Shown here: in pieces, positions 17,772 through 27,196 of the stretch
Position numbering within the stretch: position 1 is the stretch's first letter
Layout: each line of letters opens with the position of its first letter
Assembly: GCA_965116335.1 (NCBI GenBank)
Contig: OZ220677.1
Location: forward strand, 558,001-622,000
Direction: 5' to 3'
Length of the DNA stretch: 64,000 nt
Origin: G963663315 sp965116335
Lineage (GTDB): Bacteria > Pseudomonadota > Gammaproteobacteria > Arenicellales > Poriferihabitantaceae
Notes under the pieces: model-generated
What the model saw: only the letters and a program-made list of their open reading frames with translations
The model's database searches: none
What the model was told of the DNA's origin: nothing
Position numbers and translations under genes: made by a program

Positions 17772-19175
17772 TTACAATCTCTCCGGGTCGGTGAAGTGTC
17801 CGGCAACAGCTGCCGCCGCTGCCATGGCCGGAGAAACAAGATGGGTGCGCCCCCCCTGCCCCTGACGGCCTTCAAAATTTCGGTTGGAAGTCGAGGCGCA
17901 ACGCTCACCGGGTTGCAGACGGTCTGCATTCATGGCCAGACACATCGAACAACCGGGATTTCTCCACTCAAATCCGGCATCAATAAAAATCTGGTGCAAG
18001 CCTTCTGATTCAGCCTGGGACTTGATCAGACCGGAACCCGGCACGACCAGGGCCTGCTTGATATTGCCTGCCACCCTGCGCCCGTTGACGACTCTGGCGG
18101 CCTCTCGCAAATCTTCGATTCGGCTGTTGGTACAGGAGCCAATAAACACCAGATCCAGGTCTATGTCTGCAATCTTCGTACCAGCAGACAACCCCATATA
18201 GGCGAGTGCGTTTTCCATGCCTTCCTTGCGTACCGGGTCTGGCTCATCGGACGGGTCGGGCACCGCATCATCAATACTGACCACCATCTCGGGAGAGGTG
18301 CCCCAGGTCACCTGGGGCGGAATCGCAGAAGCGTCTATACTAACCTCTGCATCGAAAACAGCCTGCGGGTCGCTGTGCAGATTCATCCAGTCGGCCACGG
18401 CTTGATTCCACAGCTCCCCGGTCGGAGCGTAGGGACGCCCTTGCAGATAATCAATGGTGGTCTGATCGACCGCGATCATGCCGGAGCGCGCTCCCGCCTC
18501 GATCGCCATATTGCATACCGTCATCCGGCCCTCCATACTCAGTCCGGTGATGGCGTCTCCCATGAACTCGATCGCGTATCCGGTGCCGCCCGCAGTGCCG
18601 ATCTCACCGATAACGGCCAGTACCATATCCTTGGCGGTAACCCCTTTTCGCAATTTACCGCTCAGTGTCACTTTCATATTTTTTGACTTGCGGGTGATCA
18701 GGCACTGGGTTGCCATCACGTGTTCCACCTCTGATGTGCCGATACCGAATGCCAGCGCACCGAAAGCGCCATGTGTTGAGGTGTGAGAATCGCCGCAGAC
18801 AATGGTCATGCCGGGCAATGTCGCCCCCTGTTCCGGGCTGATCACATGCACGATTCCCTGACGCGGGTCTGCCATGCCGAACTCGGTAATGCCGAAATGA
18901 TTGCAGTTCTGATCCAGAGTGGCAATCTGTATACGGGAAACCGGATCATCCGCCTCCTGGCTGTCGGTGGTTGTGGGCACATTGTGATCGGGCACCGCGA
19001 TCATGGAACTGGTGCGCCAGGGTTTACGCCCGGCCAGGTGCAGTCCCTCGAATGCCTGTGGAGAAGTCACTTCATGAACGAGGTGGCGGTCTATATAAAT
19101 CAATGTCGCGCCACTGTCTTCGACATCAACCACATGTTGTTGCCAGAGCTTGTCGTATAAGGTTCGGGGAGTCAT
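17772..19175 (-). CDS. leuC: 3-isopropylmalate dehydratase large subunit
   Basis: This aconitase-family subunit carries the [4Fe-4S] cluster. The cluster cysteines are seen in VFIGSCTNSRIEDL and NPGCSMCLAMN; other landmarks are CGDSHTSTHGAFGALAFGIGTSE-type residues (CGDSHTSTHG, then FGIGTSEVEHV). The ATG at 19175 (MTPRTLYDKLW) is chosen over one four codons upstream because it matches the family N-terminus and has GGA eight bases before it. 467 residues. Followed directly by leuD; aroC lies just upstream on the same strand. Confidence 0.96.
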   Translation of the reverse strand: MTPRTLYDKLWQQHVVDVEDSGATLIYIDRHLVHEVTSPQAFEGLHLAGRKPWRTSSMIAVPDHNVPTTTDSQEADDPVSRIQIATLDQNCNHFGITEFGMADPRQGIVHVISPEQGATLPGMTIVCGDSHTSTHGAFGALAFGIGTSEVEHVMATQCLITRKSKNMKVTLSGKLRKGVTAKDMVLAVIGEIGTAGGTGYAIEFMGDAITGLSMEGRMTVCNMAIEAGARSGMIAVDQTTIDYLQGRPYAPTGELWNQAVADWMNLHSDPQAVFDAEVSIDASAIPPQVTWGTSPEMVVSIDDAVPDPSDEPDPVRKEGMENALAYMGLSAGTKIADIDLDLVFIGSCTNSRIEDLREAARVVNGRRVAGNIKQALVVPGSGLIKSQAESEGLHQIFIDAGFEWRNPGCSMCLAMNADRLQPGERCASTSNRNFEGRQGQGGRTHLVSPAMAAAAAVAGHFTDPERL

Positions 19176-19205
19176 TTTATGATCCATCTGTATAGTGTTT
19201 ATAAA

Positions 19206-20267
19206 TTATCGAATATTCTGCGCACGGTCACGCAGCACATGATCCATCAGCACCAGGGCCAGCATGGCTTCTGCAATCGGAACCGCACGTATACCGACAC
19301 AGGGGTCATGGCGTCCGGTAGTAACCACCTCAACCGGCTGGTTCGCAAGGTCGATGCTTTGCCCCGGAACCTGGATACTGGAAGTCGGCTTGAACGCAAC
19401 CCGTACACGAATGTCCTGCCCGCTGGAAATACCGCCAAGCGTACCGCCGGAGTGATTCGACTGAAAGCCATCGGGCGTAATCGGGTCGCGATGTTCTGAT
19501 CCAAGCTGGCCGATCGCATCGAAACCCGCTCCAATCTCCACGCCTTTTGATGCGTTGATACTGAGCATCGCTTTGGCTATGTCTGCATCGAGTCTGTCAA
19601 ACACCGGCTCTCCCAACCCAATCGGCATGCCAGTCGCCTCGACATAAACTCCGGCGCCGACCGAGTCTCCCGCCTTACGGGTTTGGCTGATCAGTTTTTC
19701 CAGTTCGGCAATCCGGTTGGCATCGCCGACAAAAAACGGGTTATTCTCCACCTCTTCCCAATTTTTAAGGTCGACCCGGATACTCCCGATCTGATCAACA
19801 CATCCGCGAATCGCAATACCACAGGTTTGCGCCAGATATTTCTTTGCAATCCCTCCGGCGGCAACCCGCATTGTGGTTTCCCTTGCCGAGGATCGTCCAC
19901 CCCCACGATAATCACGAAACCCGTATTTGCCGGTATAGGTAAAGTCGGCATGACCGGGGCGGAAACGATCCTTGATTTTCGCATAATCCCGCGAACGCTG
20001 ATCCTGGTTATGAATCAAAAGGCCAATCGGTGTGCCGGTGGTTTTCCCCTCAAATACTCCGGATAATATCTCGACCCGGTCGTTTTCCTTCCTCTGGGTT
20101 GTGAACTTTGACTTGCCCGGCTTCCTGCGATCCAGGTCTTTCTGCAAATCTTCGCCGGACAAGGCAAGCCCCGGTGGACAGCCATCAACGGTCGCGCCGA
20201 GCGCGGGGCCGTGACTCTCTCCAAATGTAGTCAGGGTAAATAATTTTCCGAAACTGTTTCCAGACAC
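19206..20267 (-). CDS. aroC: Chorismate synthase
   Basis: This FMN-dependent enzyme makes chorismate from EPSP, the branch point to tryptophan and other aromatics. The 353-residue protein starts with MSGNSFGKLFTLTTFGESHG (signature 1) and has the YGFRDYRGGGRSSARET block and the C-terminal GRHDPCVGIRAVPIAEAM. Length and motifs are normal. It lies between an amidohydrolase-like gene (24 bases upstream) and leuC (30 bases downstream), so a four-gene minus-strand operon is likely. Confidence 0.97.
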   Translation of the reverse strand: MSGNSFGKLFTLTTFGESHGPALGATVDGCPPGLALSGEDLQKDLDRRKPGKSKFTTQRKENDRVEILSGVFEGKTTGTPIGLLIHNQDQRSRDYAKIKDRFRPGHADFTYTGKYGFRDYRGGGRSSARETTMRVAAGGIAKKYLAQTCGIAIRGCVDQIGSIRVDLKNWEEVENNPFFVGDANRIAELEKLISQTRKAGDSVGAGVYVEATGMPIGLGEPVFDRLDADIAKAMLSINASKGVEIGAGFDAIGQLGSEHRDPITPDGFQSNHSGGTLGGISSGQDIRVRVAFKPTSSIQVPGQSIDLANQPVEVVTTGRHDPCVGIRAVPIAEAMLALVLMDHVLRDRAQNIR

Positions 20268-20291
20268 TTTGACTTGGGTATATAGGGGTAG

Positions 20292-21074
20292 CTATGTGCC
20301 GTATTGTAACTGATTCAGGTATTCACGAATGGCTGAATTCAGCACCTCATAGAGCAGATTGGCAATATCGACCCGGTCCTGTGCACGAGTGATCAAATCC
20401 TGGCGAATCTCCAGCATGGCCATACTCACTCCGCGATCTTTGGCATGCACCTGATTGGCATATCCCCTCGGCTCACTAACGTGATACGGCTGGTTGTCGC
20501 CGATGATCCGATCAGGGAGTTTCTTGAATGCACCCAGCAGTGATCGGGCGAGAATATCGTCCGGATCATGCAGCACGCCGAAATGCCAGGGCCGATCGAA
20601 GCCGTCCATGCAGGGCGTAAAACTATGCACCGAGATAATAACCGGATCAGGATGCTTCCCGATCAGGTGGTTGACCAACTCACTGTAACGGTTATGGTAT
20701 GGATGGAAGAACTGATCAATACGCTGTTGCCGCTCCGCTTCTGTTACATTCCGGTTACCCGGAACCGGGGTCTGGTCGGATTGCTCAGCAATCAGAGTCG
20801 GATCGTCGAGATGCCGGTTCAGGTCAATCACCAGCCGCGAATACCTGGCCAGAATCAATGGAGCGTCAAATAATCGGGATAACTGTATTGCCACTTGTTT
20901 CGCCCCGATATCCAAGGCAATATGCGTATCCAACCAGTGGTCGCTCAAACCCAGATTCCCCAGGTATTGCGGAACCCGGTTTCCGGCATGATCGCAGGCG
21001 ATCAATATCGGCGCGGCCCCCTGGCAATTCCTGACTTCAAACGGGCATGGATCACTTTCAGGAAACATTTTCAA
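20292..21074 (-). CDS. N-formylglutamate amidohydrolase family protein
   Basis: The 260-residue sequence fits the FGase family (Zn-dependent amidohydrolases related to HutG). Visible blocks are ILIACDHAGNRVP (likely metal-ligand Asp/His), DLNRHLDDPTLIAEQSD, VIISVHSFTPCMDG and a late EIRQDLI. The family cleaves N-formylglutamate in histidine breakdown, but many members are outside hut operons and their substrates are untested. No hut gene is nearby; it precedes aroC, leuC and leuD. The reaction should be regarded as provisional. Confidence 0.8.
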   Translation of the reverse strand: MKMFPESDPCPFEVRNCQGAAPILIACDHAGNRVPQYLGNLGLSDHWLDTHIALDIGAKQVAIQLSRLFDAPLILARYSRLVIDLNRHLDDPTLIAEQSDQTPVPGNRNVTEAERQQRIDQFFHPYHNRYSELVNHLIGKHPDPVIISVHSFTPCMDGFDRPWHFGVLHDPDDILARSLLGAFKKLPDRIIGDNQPYHVSEPRGYANQVHAKDRGVSMAMLEIRQDLITRAQDRVDIANLLYEVLNSAIREYLNQLQYGT

Positions 21075-21146
21075 AAAGCGCTAGGTAACAGTCGGACCGG
21101 ATTTTCAAAGAATTGAGACAAGACACACAGGATATTTAACAGGGCA

Positions 21147-22031
21147 ATGCCAAATCATATTACAGAGTACGTCTTTTTGCTATTGCTGGCAGTGATCTGG
21201 AGTGCTTCATTCTTCCTGATCAAGGTCGGCGTTGAAACGATCCCTCCATTTACCCTGACGGCCTGCCGCCTGGCTATCGCCGCTCTCATTTTCTGTGTTT
21301 TTCTGGCAATCAAACGAGAATGGATTCCGTTGCATCCACAGGCGCTCCTGCTCTATGTAGTGACCGGCGCTCTTGGAAACAGTCTGCCGTTTGTGCTCAT
21401 CAGTTGGGGAGAAATCCATATAAGCAGTTCGCTGACCGCCATCTGCATGGGCATCATGCCGATCAGTACTTTTGTCCTGGCTCATCTCTTCATTGCCGAA
21501 GAACCGATCACAAAGCGAAAGTCCATCGGTTTGGGGTTGGGCTTTTCAGGCTTGATGACACTGGTCGGGGTATCTGCGCTCTCCGGGATCGGCGAACATC
21601 TGATCGGTACGATGTCTGTATTGGGGGGCGCTCTGTGTTATTCATTCACCACTGTGTTTGTCCGTTTGAGACCCGCGTTTACGCCTTACAAGATGGCGAC
21701 CGGAACCACCTTGTGCGCGACTCTGTTCAGTATTCCTCTGGCTTTCCTTTTTGAAGACCCATTGCTGGTTCAGCCATCCACCCCCAGCCTTGTCGCAACG
21801 ATCATCCTCGCTGTCTTTCCCACGGCGATTGCCGCTATCCTGTACTTCCGCATTATCCGGGCACTGGGCGCAACCGTATTCTCGCAAATCAACTATCTGA
21901 TACCGGTACTGGGCAGTTTATGGGGCGTATTGTTACTGGCAGAATCCCTCAATCGGGAGATGCTGCTGTCACTGATTCTGGTCTTGTGCGGGATTTACCT
22001 GATCCAGACCAAACGCCGATCAATCCAATGA
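21147..22031 (+). CDS. EamA/DMT-family transporter
   Basis: The 294-residue integral membrane protein has about ten hydrophobic helices arranged as two EamA repeats, the second beginning near GTMSVLGGALCYSFTTVFVRL. Conserved features are the early WSASFFLIKVG and the late RIIRALGATVFSQINYLIPVLGSLWGV. Family members export amino acids, nucleobases or other metabolites; the substrate here cannot be predicted. A GGA/AGGG ribosome site precedes the ATG. The 3' end overlaps convergently with trpD by 12 bases. Confidence 0.9.
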   Translation: MPNHITEYVFLLLLAVIWSASFFLIKVGVETIPPFTLTACRLAIAALIFCVFLAIKREWIPLHPQALLLYVVTGALGNSLPFVLISWGEIHISSSLTAICMGIMPISTFVLAHLFIAEEPITKRKSIGLGLGFSGLMTLVGVSALSGIGEHLIGTMSVLGGALCYSFTTVFVRLRPAFTPYKMATGTTLCATLFSIPLAFLFEDPLLVQPSTPSLVATIILAVFPTAIAAILYFRIIRALGATVFSQINYLIPVLGSLWGVLLLAESLNREMLLSLILVLCGIYLIQTKRRSIQ

Positions 22032-23039
22032 GTTTGAGACTCGAACCAGATCATTCAGCCTGTCAAGGCCGTCACCGCTTGACAGAATCGCGCGCGCCTG
22101 TTCAACCCCCGCGGCCACCGAATCCGTCAGGTCTGCGGCATAAATCGTAGCCCCGGCGTTCAGTGCGATCATATCAAAAGCCGGCCCCTGCTGTCCGCCC
22201 AATGCTTGTCGAATCAGCTCCAGGCTTTGCCGGGAATCTGTAACGGTGATCGCGTCCAGGCTGGATTTTCGCATGCCGAACTGTTCAGGACTGATTTCGT
22301 ATTCAGTGAAAGAACCGTCCCTGAACTCGGCAACCCGGGTACTGGCAGCAATCGAAATCTCATCCAGCCCATCATCCGAGCTGACCACCAGGGTATGGAT
22401 ACTGCCCAGCTGTGCATAAACTTCCACCATCGGTCGAATCCAGGATTGGCTGAATACTCCAGCAAGCTGATAGCGGGCATTGGCTGGATTGGTAAGCGGC
22501 CCAAGTAAATTGAAAATGGTCCGAATTCCGATCTCCTTGCGTGGGCCGATAGCGAACCGCATCGCCGAATGATGCGCCGGAGCGAACAGGAAACCGATCC
22601 CGCATTGACCAATACACTGGCCGACCTGTTCGGGAGAAATGTTGATATTGACACCAGCCGCTTCCAACACATCGGCGCTACCGGAATTTCCGGTGGCAGC
22701 CCGATTTCCGTGTTTCGCTACCGTCGCGCCAGCCGCACAGGCTACCAGAGCGCTCGCGGTGGAAACATTGAACAAGCGAGCGCCGTCTCCTCCTGTGCCG
22801 ACACTATCGACTACTCTGTCTGACCGGGTGGATACTTTCGCGGACAACTCGCGCATGACAATCGCGGCACTGGTAATCTCATCAACGGTTTCACCCTTGA
22901 TCATCAACGCCGTCAGAAAACAGGCGATTTGCGCGTCTGTAGCCTGCCCCGACATGATCAGGGACATAACCGCGATCATTTGATCACGTTCCAGATCCTG
23001 TCCGGCGACCAGCTTACGATTTGCGGATGGCAAGTCCAT
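22020..23039 (-). CDS. trpD: Anthranilate phosphoribosyltransferase
   Basis: It transfers phosphoribose from PRPP to anthranilate in tryptophan synthesis. The 339-residue protein has the PRPP motif GTGGDG (81-86), NVSTASA, KHGNRAATGNSGSAD (109-123) and the GPxxNP-type block LLGPLTNPANA. trpC, the usual neighbour, is absent here. It is the last of the minus-strand series pcm, yqaA-like, nlpD, trpD, starting 28 bases after nlpD. Confidence 0.97.
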   Translation of the reverse strand: MDLPSANRKLVAGQDLERDQMIAVMSLIMSGQATDAQIACFLTALMIKGETVDEITSAAIVMRELSAKVSTRSDRVVDSVGTGGDGARLFNVSTASALVACAAGATVAKHGNRAATGNSGSADVLEAAGVNINISPEQVGQCIGQCGIGFLFAPAHHSAMRFAIGPRKEIGIRTIFNLLGPLTNPANARYQLAGVFSQSWIRPMVEVYAQLGSIHTLVVSSDDGLDEISIAASTRVAEFRDGSFTEYEISPEQFGMRKSSLDAITVTDSRQSLELIRQALGGQQGPAFDMIALNAGATIYAADLTDSVAAGVEQARAILSSGDGLDRLNDLVRVSNSLD

Positions 23040-23067
23040 GATAGTGAAATCTCTGTTCAGACTCAGG

Positions 23068-23814
23068 TTATGGAAGATAACTCATCGGATTGACCGGCTG
23101 GCCATTCTTGCGTAACTCGAAATGTAGCATGGTTGTCTGCGCCCCGCTACTGCCCATCGTGGCAATTTCCTGATTGGCCTGAACAACCTGCCCTTCACGC
23201 ACCAGAATTTTCTGGTTATGTGCATAGGCGCTCAGAAATTCGGGCGAGTGTTTCAGGATGACAAGGTTACCATACCCTCTCAAACCCTGACCCGCATAGA
23301 CCACCTCTCCGGCAGCGGTCGCCTTGATCGGGCTACCTTCAGCGCCTGCAATCTGGATGCCTTTATTGCCCTTGGCAACCGAGTATTTGCCGACCAGCTT
23401 GCCTTCAGCCGGCCAGTTCCATGCAGTCGGAGCAGTAGCAAAGGAAACGGATCGCGCCGATTCGCTCGGCGCGGCTGGTTGGGGCGCGGGCTTTTTCTCA
23501 GGCAGCTTTTTCGCGACAACAGGCTGTGATTGCTCATCATCCAGAGCGACTACCCTGGCCTCGCGCTTTTGCAGATAAACGATTTGACCCGGGGTTAGCT
23601 TGTATGGCTTTTCCAACTCACTGAATTCCGCAATATCCAGGAAGTCAACGCCAAATGCCCAGGCGATGTTATAGATCGAATCACCCGGTCTCACTTCGTA
23701 TGCTTTCGGGATATTTCGCTCCGGGGATTTGTTGATTACAGGAATCGGGACGGGCTCTGATGCACACCCCACGAGCAGCAAAGCCAGAAAACCGCAGAAC
23801 AGGTATTTTTTCAT
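23068..23814 (-). CDS. nlpD: NlpD-like lipoprotein (LysM and LytM/M23 domains)
   Basis: In relatives NlpD activates the amidase AmiC for septal peptidoglycan splitting. The start MKKYLFCGFLALLLVGC at 23814 gives a lipoprotein signal with lipobox LVGC. A LysM domain follows (YEVRPGDSIYNIAWAFGVD...LTPGQIVYL), then a Pro/Ala/Lys linker, then a LytM domain (KGIQIAGAEGSPIKATAAGEV...YAHNQKILVREG...LHFELRKNG). The domain lacks the full set of zinc ligands expected of an active peptidase, consistent with an activator. Its start overlaps the yqaA-like stop by four bases. rpoS, often next to nlpD, is not found downstream. Confidence 0.9.
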   Translation of the reverse strand: MKKYLFCGFLALLLVGCASEPVPIPVINKSPERNIPKAYEVRPGDSIYNIAWAFGVDFLDIAEFSELEKPYKLTPGQIVYLQKREARVVALDDEQSQPVVAKKLPEKKPAPQPAAPSESARSVSFATAPTAWNWPAEGKLVGKYSVAKGNKGIQIAGAEGSPIKATAAGEVVYAGQGLRGYGNLVILKHSPEFLSAYAHNQKILVREGQVVQANQEIATMGSSGAQTTMLHFELRKNGQPVNPMSYLP

Positions 23815-24395
23815 AATAATTTTGTAATCCCGAAAACAACCACCACAAATACCAGGACTCCCCAACCGATCCACTCAATCCATTTTTCGATCTGGTTGCC
23901 CATCCGTATCCCACCCCATCGAATCAGTGCACTGACCAGAAAAAACTGGGAAGCCCGTCCAATCAGGGAAGCGAGTATAAACGGGAACAACGCAAGACTG
24001 AGTACTCCTGCCGTGATTGTGAACAGTTTGTACGGGATTGGAGTAACCCCTGAAACCAGCACCAGCCAGATGCCATACTGATCGAACCAGTCCTTTATTG
24101 TCATAAATTCCCCGCCCAGATGGTAAAACTCCAGAATCGGATTGCCGACCTGCTCGAACAGGAAATAACCGACCAGGTAACCGGCCACACCGCCCGCCAC
24201 CGAGGTAACAGTGGTCAACAATGCCAGCCGCCAGGCTCGCTGCGGTCGGGCCAGGACCATCGGAGCCAGCATCAATGAAGTCGGCACCGGGAAGAATGAG
24301 GACTCCATAAAACTCACGGCGCACAGGTATTTCTCGGCATGGCGAGACCTCGACCACTGCATGACCGTATTGTATAGCGGGGTAAAGATTTTCAC
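23811..24395 (-). CDS. YqaA/DedA-like membrane protein
   Basis: The 194-residue membrane protein has four to five hydrophobic segments and the SNARE-associated/VTT-like block SFMESSFFPVPTSLMLAPMVL and GVTPIPYKLFTITAGVLS. Relatives include YqaA; the DedA superfamily is linked to lipid carrier flipping. A GTG at 24395 with AGGAAA nine bases upstream is preferred over a far upstream ATG that would overlap pcm for 110 bases. It begins four bases after the pcm stop and overlaps nlpD by four, an arrangement common in gammaproteobacteria. Confidence 0.85.
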   Translation of the reverse strand: MKIFTPLYNTVMQWSRSRHAEKYLCAVSFMESSFFPVPTSLMLAPMVLARPQRAWRLALLTTVTSVAGGVAGYLVGYFLFEQVGNPILEFYHLGGEFMTIKDWFDQYGIWLVLVSGVTPIPYKLFTITAGVLSLALFPFILASLIGRASQFFLVSALIRWGGIRMGNQIEKWIEWIGWGVLVFVVVVFGITKLL

Positions 24396-24399
24396 CGGG

Positions 24400-25074
24400 T
24401 TATTTCCTGCCCTTGAGCATCGGCACGAAGCGAACCGGCTCCCGCTGTTGCTCATCAAAACCCGATGGAGTACGAGTAATGATTCTGAGTCGCTGGCTTT
24501 GTTCACCACCCACCGGAATCACCAGCCTGCCTCCGGGCGCAAGCTGATCAAGCAATGTTTGCGGAACCGTGCGCGGCGCGGCGGTGACTACAATACGGTC
24601 AAATGGCTGGTTACTTTCCCAACCCAGATAACCGTCACCGTTCAGGTAACTGATATTGTGGTAGCCGAGTTCCATCAGCCGCCGCCGGGTTTCGGTCTGC
24701 AAGGACGCGATCCGCTCAATCGTGAACACCCAGTTGATCAACTGCGACAGTACCGCAGTCTGGTAACCGCATCCGGTGCCTATCTCCAATACTTTCTTGA
24801 TGGGCTGCGCGCCTTCCATGAGCAGATCAGTCATCAATGCCACGATATACGGCTGTGAAATAGTCTGCTTTTCTCCGATTGGCAGCGCGCTATCTTCATA
24901 GGCCCTGTGCGACAGCGCCTCGTCAATAAAAAGATGGCGAGGCGTATCCATCATGGCCTCAAGCACCTGCTCATTTTCAACTCCGCGCTCGCGAATGCGG
25001 TCAATCAACCGTTTCCGGGTACGCATCGAGGTCATGCCGATGCCCTCGCGTTTTCGATCACTCAAGGATGACAT
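24400..25074 (-). CDS. pcm: Protein-L-isoaspartate O-methyltransferase
   Basis: It repairs isoaspartyl residues in aged proteins using S-adenosylmethionine. The 224-residue sequence contains the N-terminal PRHLFIDEALSHRAYEDSALP block, the PIGEKQTISQPYIVALMT segment, SAM-binding motif I VLEIGTGCGYQTAVL and DRIVVTAAPRTVP. The usual partner surE is not upstream within this window; a plus-strand transporter gene is divergent. Downstream lie the yqaA-like gene and nlpD. Confidence 0.95.
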   Translation of the reverse strand: MSSLSDRKREGIGMTSMRTRKRLIDRIRERGVENEQVLEAMMDTPRHLFIDEALSHRAYEDSALPIGEKQTISQPYIVALMTDLLMEGAQPIKKVLEIGTGCGYQTAVLSQLINWVFTIERIASLQTETRRRLMELGYHNISYLNGDGYLGWESNQPFDRIVVTAAPRTVPQTLLDQLAPGGRLVIPVGGEQSQRLRIITRTPSGFDEQQREPVRFVPMLKGRK

Positions 25075-25254
25075 TTATTGCAACTGGCTATTCGTTGTTC
25101 AGGTTCAGGGCACAGGCAGCGCTGTTTTATAAGGTTAGCGAAACGGCTCCCGATTATATAGCAATCTATCGGACACGAAGCCGCCCGATTACGTGCGAAA
25201 AACACACAATTATGATAAAACACCATCCAGACTTTACGCTTCGGGAACTCAAGA

Positions 25255-27147
25255 TTGATTGATACATTATTCACCTGGTTCGAAAAGTACAGAACGCCCT
25301 TTCCCGAACATACTCCTGTCAAGCCACCGGATACCCTGTTCGGATTCCTCGGTCACTATGCCCGGCCATTCTGGCAACTGATTGTAGTCGGCTCGCTGCT
25401 ATCCGCCCTGATGGCACTGATCGAGGTCTGGTTATTCTCCTTTGTCGGCAGTCTGGTGGACTGGCTGGCCACTGCCAATCGAGAGACTTTCTGGGAGACT
25501 CATCGGGTCGAGATTATCACCATCAGCGTGATCATTCTGGTCATCATGCCTCTGTTAAAGCTGTTTTACGAAGCTATTATCCATCAGGGCCTGCTGGGGA
25601 ATTTCGCGATGCGAACCCGCTGGGAAACTCATCGCTATCTACTCAAGCAGAGCGTCAAATTTTTCCAGGATGATTTTGCCGGACGAGTAGCTACCAAGAT
25701 GATGCAGACCTCTCTCGGAGTACGCGATGTGATCATCAAGATTACCGAGGTTCTGGTTTATGTTTCCGTGTATTTCGTGGGTGCACTGGTTCTGTTCGCG
25801 GCCAGCGATATCCGGCTGACTCTGCCAATGCTTGCATGGATGGCCGGGTATGTCGTGGTATTGTGGTACTTCATACCGAAGCTGCGCCAATCGTCGATGG
25901 ATCAGGCAGAAGCGCGTTCGATGGTAACGGGCCGGGTGGTCGACAGTTATACCAATATCACGACGGTCAAGATGTTCGCCCACGCCAACTATGAGGACCA
26001 ATACGCCAGAGAGGGTATGCAGAAATTCCTGCTTCCGGTGTATGACATGATGCGCCTGTCTGCCCGCCTTTCCGTATACCTGACGGTGTTGAATTCCCTC
26101 TTATTGTTCGCTGTCGGCGCCAATTCGGTCTGGTTGTGGTATGAGAACGCAGTCTCTCCGGGAGCCATCGCGTTCGCCGTCGGGCTGGTTCTCAGATTGC
26201 AGGGTATGTCGCAATGGATACTCTGGGAAATCTGGAGTCTGTTTGAAAATATCGGTGTGGTACAGGATGGGATTGAAACCATTTCAAACGACATTGACAT
26301 TGTCGATGACACCGGGGCGCAGGAAATCCGGGTTTCCAAAGGCAATATCGAGTACCGCAACATTACATTCAATTATGGCAAAAGTGACGGTGAGAAAGGC
26401 GTTATCGAAAATCTGTGCCTGCATATACGAGGCGGAGAAAAGATAGGCGTGGTCGGACGTTCCGGTGCCGGCAAATCGACTCTGGTCAGCGTATTGTTAC
26501 GTTTTTACGATCTGCAGGATGGTCAGATCGTGATTGACGGACAGGACATCCACCAGGTCACGCAGGACAGCCTGCGTGCCAATATCGGCATGGTCACCCA
26601 GGACACTTCCCTGTTGCATCGCTCGGTATACGAGAACATCCGATATGGCAACGGCTATGCGACCATGGACAGCGTGATTGCCGCAGCCAAACAAGCAAAG
26701 GCCCATGACTTTATACCAGAGCTCGAAGATATGGAGGGTCGCCGGGGTTATCAGGCGCATGTCGGCGAGCGCGGCGTAAAGCTCTCCGGCGGACAAAGGC
26801 AAAGGATTTCCATTGCCCGCGTGATCCTGAAAAATGCGCCCATACTGATTCTGGATGAAGCGACCAGTGCCCTTGATTCTGAGGTCGAAGCGGCCATACA
26901 GGAGAGTCTGTATCAACTGATGGAAGGTAAAACCGTGATCGCGATTGCTCACCGACTATCGACCATCGCACAGATGGACCGGCTGGTCATCATGGATGCC
27001 GGTAAAATAACCGAGCAAGGCACCCATGACCAACTGCTGGCGAACAAGGGTCTGTATGCAGAGCTATGGGCCAGACAATCCGGCGGTTTCCTGGCCAGAG
27101 AAGAAGAGCGAGAACCACACTACAACCGGCAGGGTCCGGACCCTTAA
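25255..27147 (+). CDS. ABC half-transporter (fused membrane and ATPase domains)
   Basis: The 630-residue exporter-type ABC protein has an N-terminal six-helix membrane domain (about 30-330) and a C-terminal ATPase with Walker A GRSGAGKST (about 402-410), signature LSGGQRQRIS (about 510), Walker B ILILDEATSALD and switch AHRLSTIAQ. Family relatives (MsbA/multidrug type) work as dimers. The substrate is unknown. The only good in-frame start is TTG at 25255, with GGGAA upstream. The gene is alone on its strand and is followed 14 bases later by a perfect palindrome belonging to the next gene. Confidence 0.92.
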   Translation: MIDTLFTWFEKYRTPFPEHTPVKPPDTLFGFLGHYARPFWQLIVVGSLLSALMALIEVWLFSFVGSLVDWLATANRETFWETHRVEIITISVIILVIMPLLKLFYEAIIHQGLLGNFAMRTRWETHRYLLKQSVKFFQDDFAGRVATKMMQTSLGVRDVIIKITEVLVYVSVYFVGALVLFAASDIRLTLPMLAWMAGYVVVLWYFIPKLRQSSMDQAEARSMVTGRVVDSYTNITTVKMFAHANYEDQYAREGMQKFLLPVYDMMRLSARLSVYLTVLNSLLLFAVGANSVWLWYENAVSPGAIAFAVGLVLRLQGMSQWILWEIWSLFENIGVVQDGIETISNDIDIVDDTGAQEIRVSKGNIEYRNITFNYGKSDGEKGVIENLCLHIRGGEKIGVVGRSGAGKSTLVSVLLRFYDLQDGQIVIDGQDIHQVTQDSLRANIGMVTQDTSLLHRSVYENIRYGNGYATMDSVIAAAKQAKAHDFIPELEDMEGRRGYQAHVGERGVKLSGGQRQRISIARVILKNAPILILDEATSALDSEVEAAIQESLYQLMEGKTVIAIAHRLSTIAQMDRLVIMDAGKITEQGTHDQLLANKGLYAELWARQSGGFLAREEEREPHYNRQGPDP

Positions 27148-27160
27148 AAAGAAAATAACA

Positions 27161-27195
27161 GTTGCATTTTGGGAATTTCAGTCCCAAAATGCAAC
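27161..27195 (+). promoter_or_regulatory. Perfect 14-bp inverted repeat directly before a DUF4143-type ATPase gene
   Basis: GTTGCATTTTGGGA at 27161-27174 is repeated in perfect inverted form at 27182-27195 with a seven-base loop (ATTTCAG). The second arm ends one base before the ATG at 27197. No T run follows, so it is not a classical terminator; it would sequester the ribosome site in RNA or serve as a protein-binding site in DNA. Confidence 0.8.
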
Positions 27196-27196
27196 A

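Noticed and set aside
27026..27196. Upstream 57-codon extension of the DUF4143 ATPase
   Set aside because: It would overlap the end of the ABC transporter gene in another frame and read through the palindrome; family members start at MIPR-like residues.
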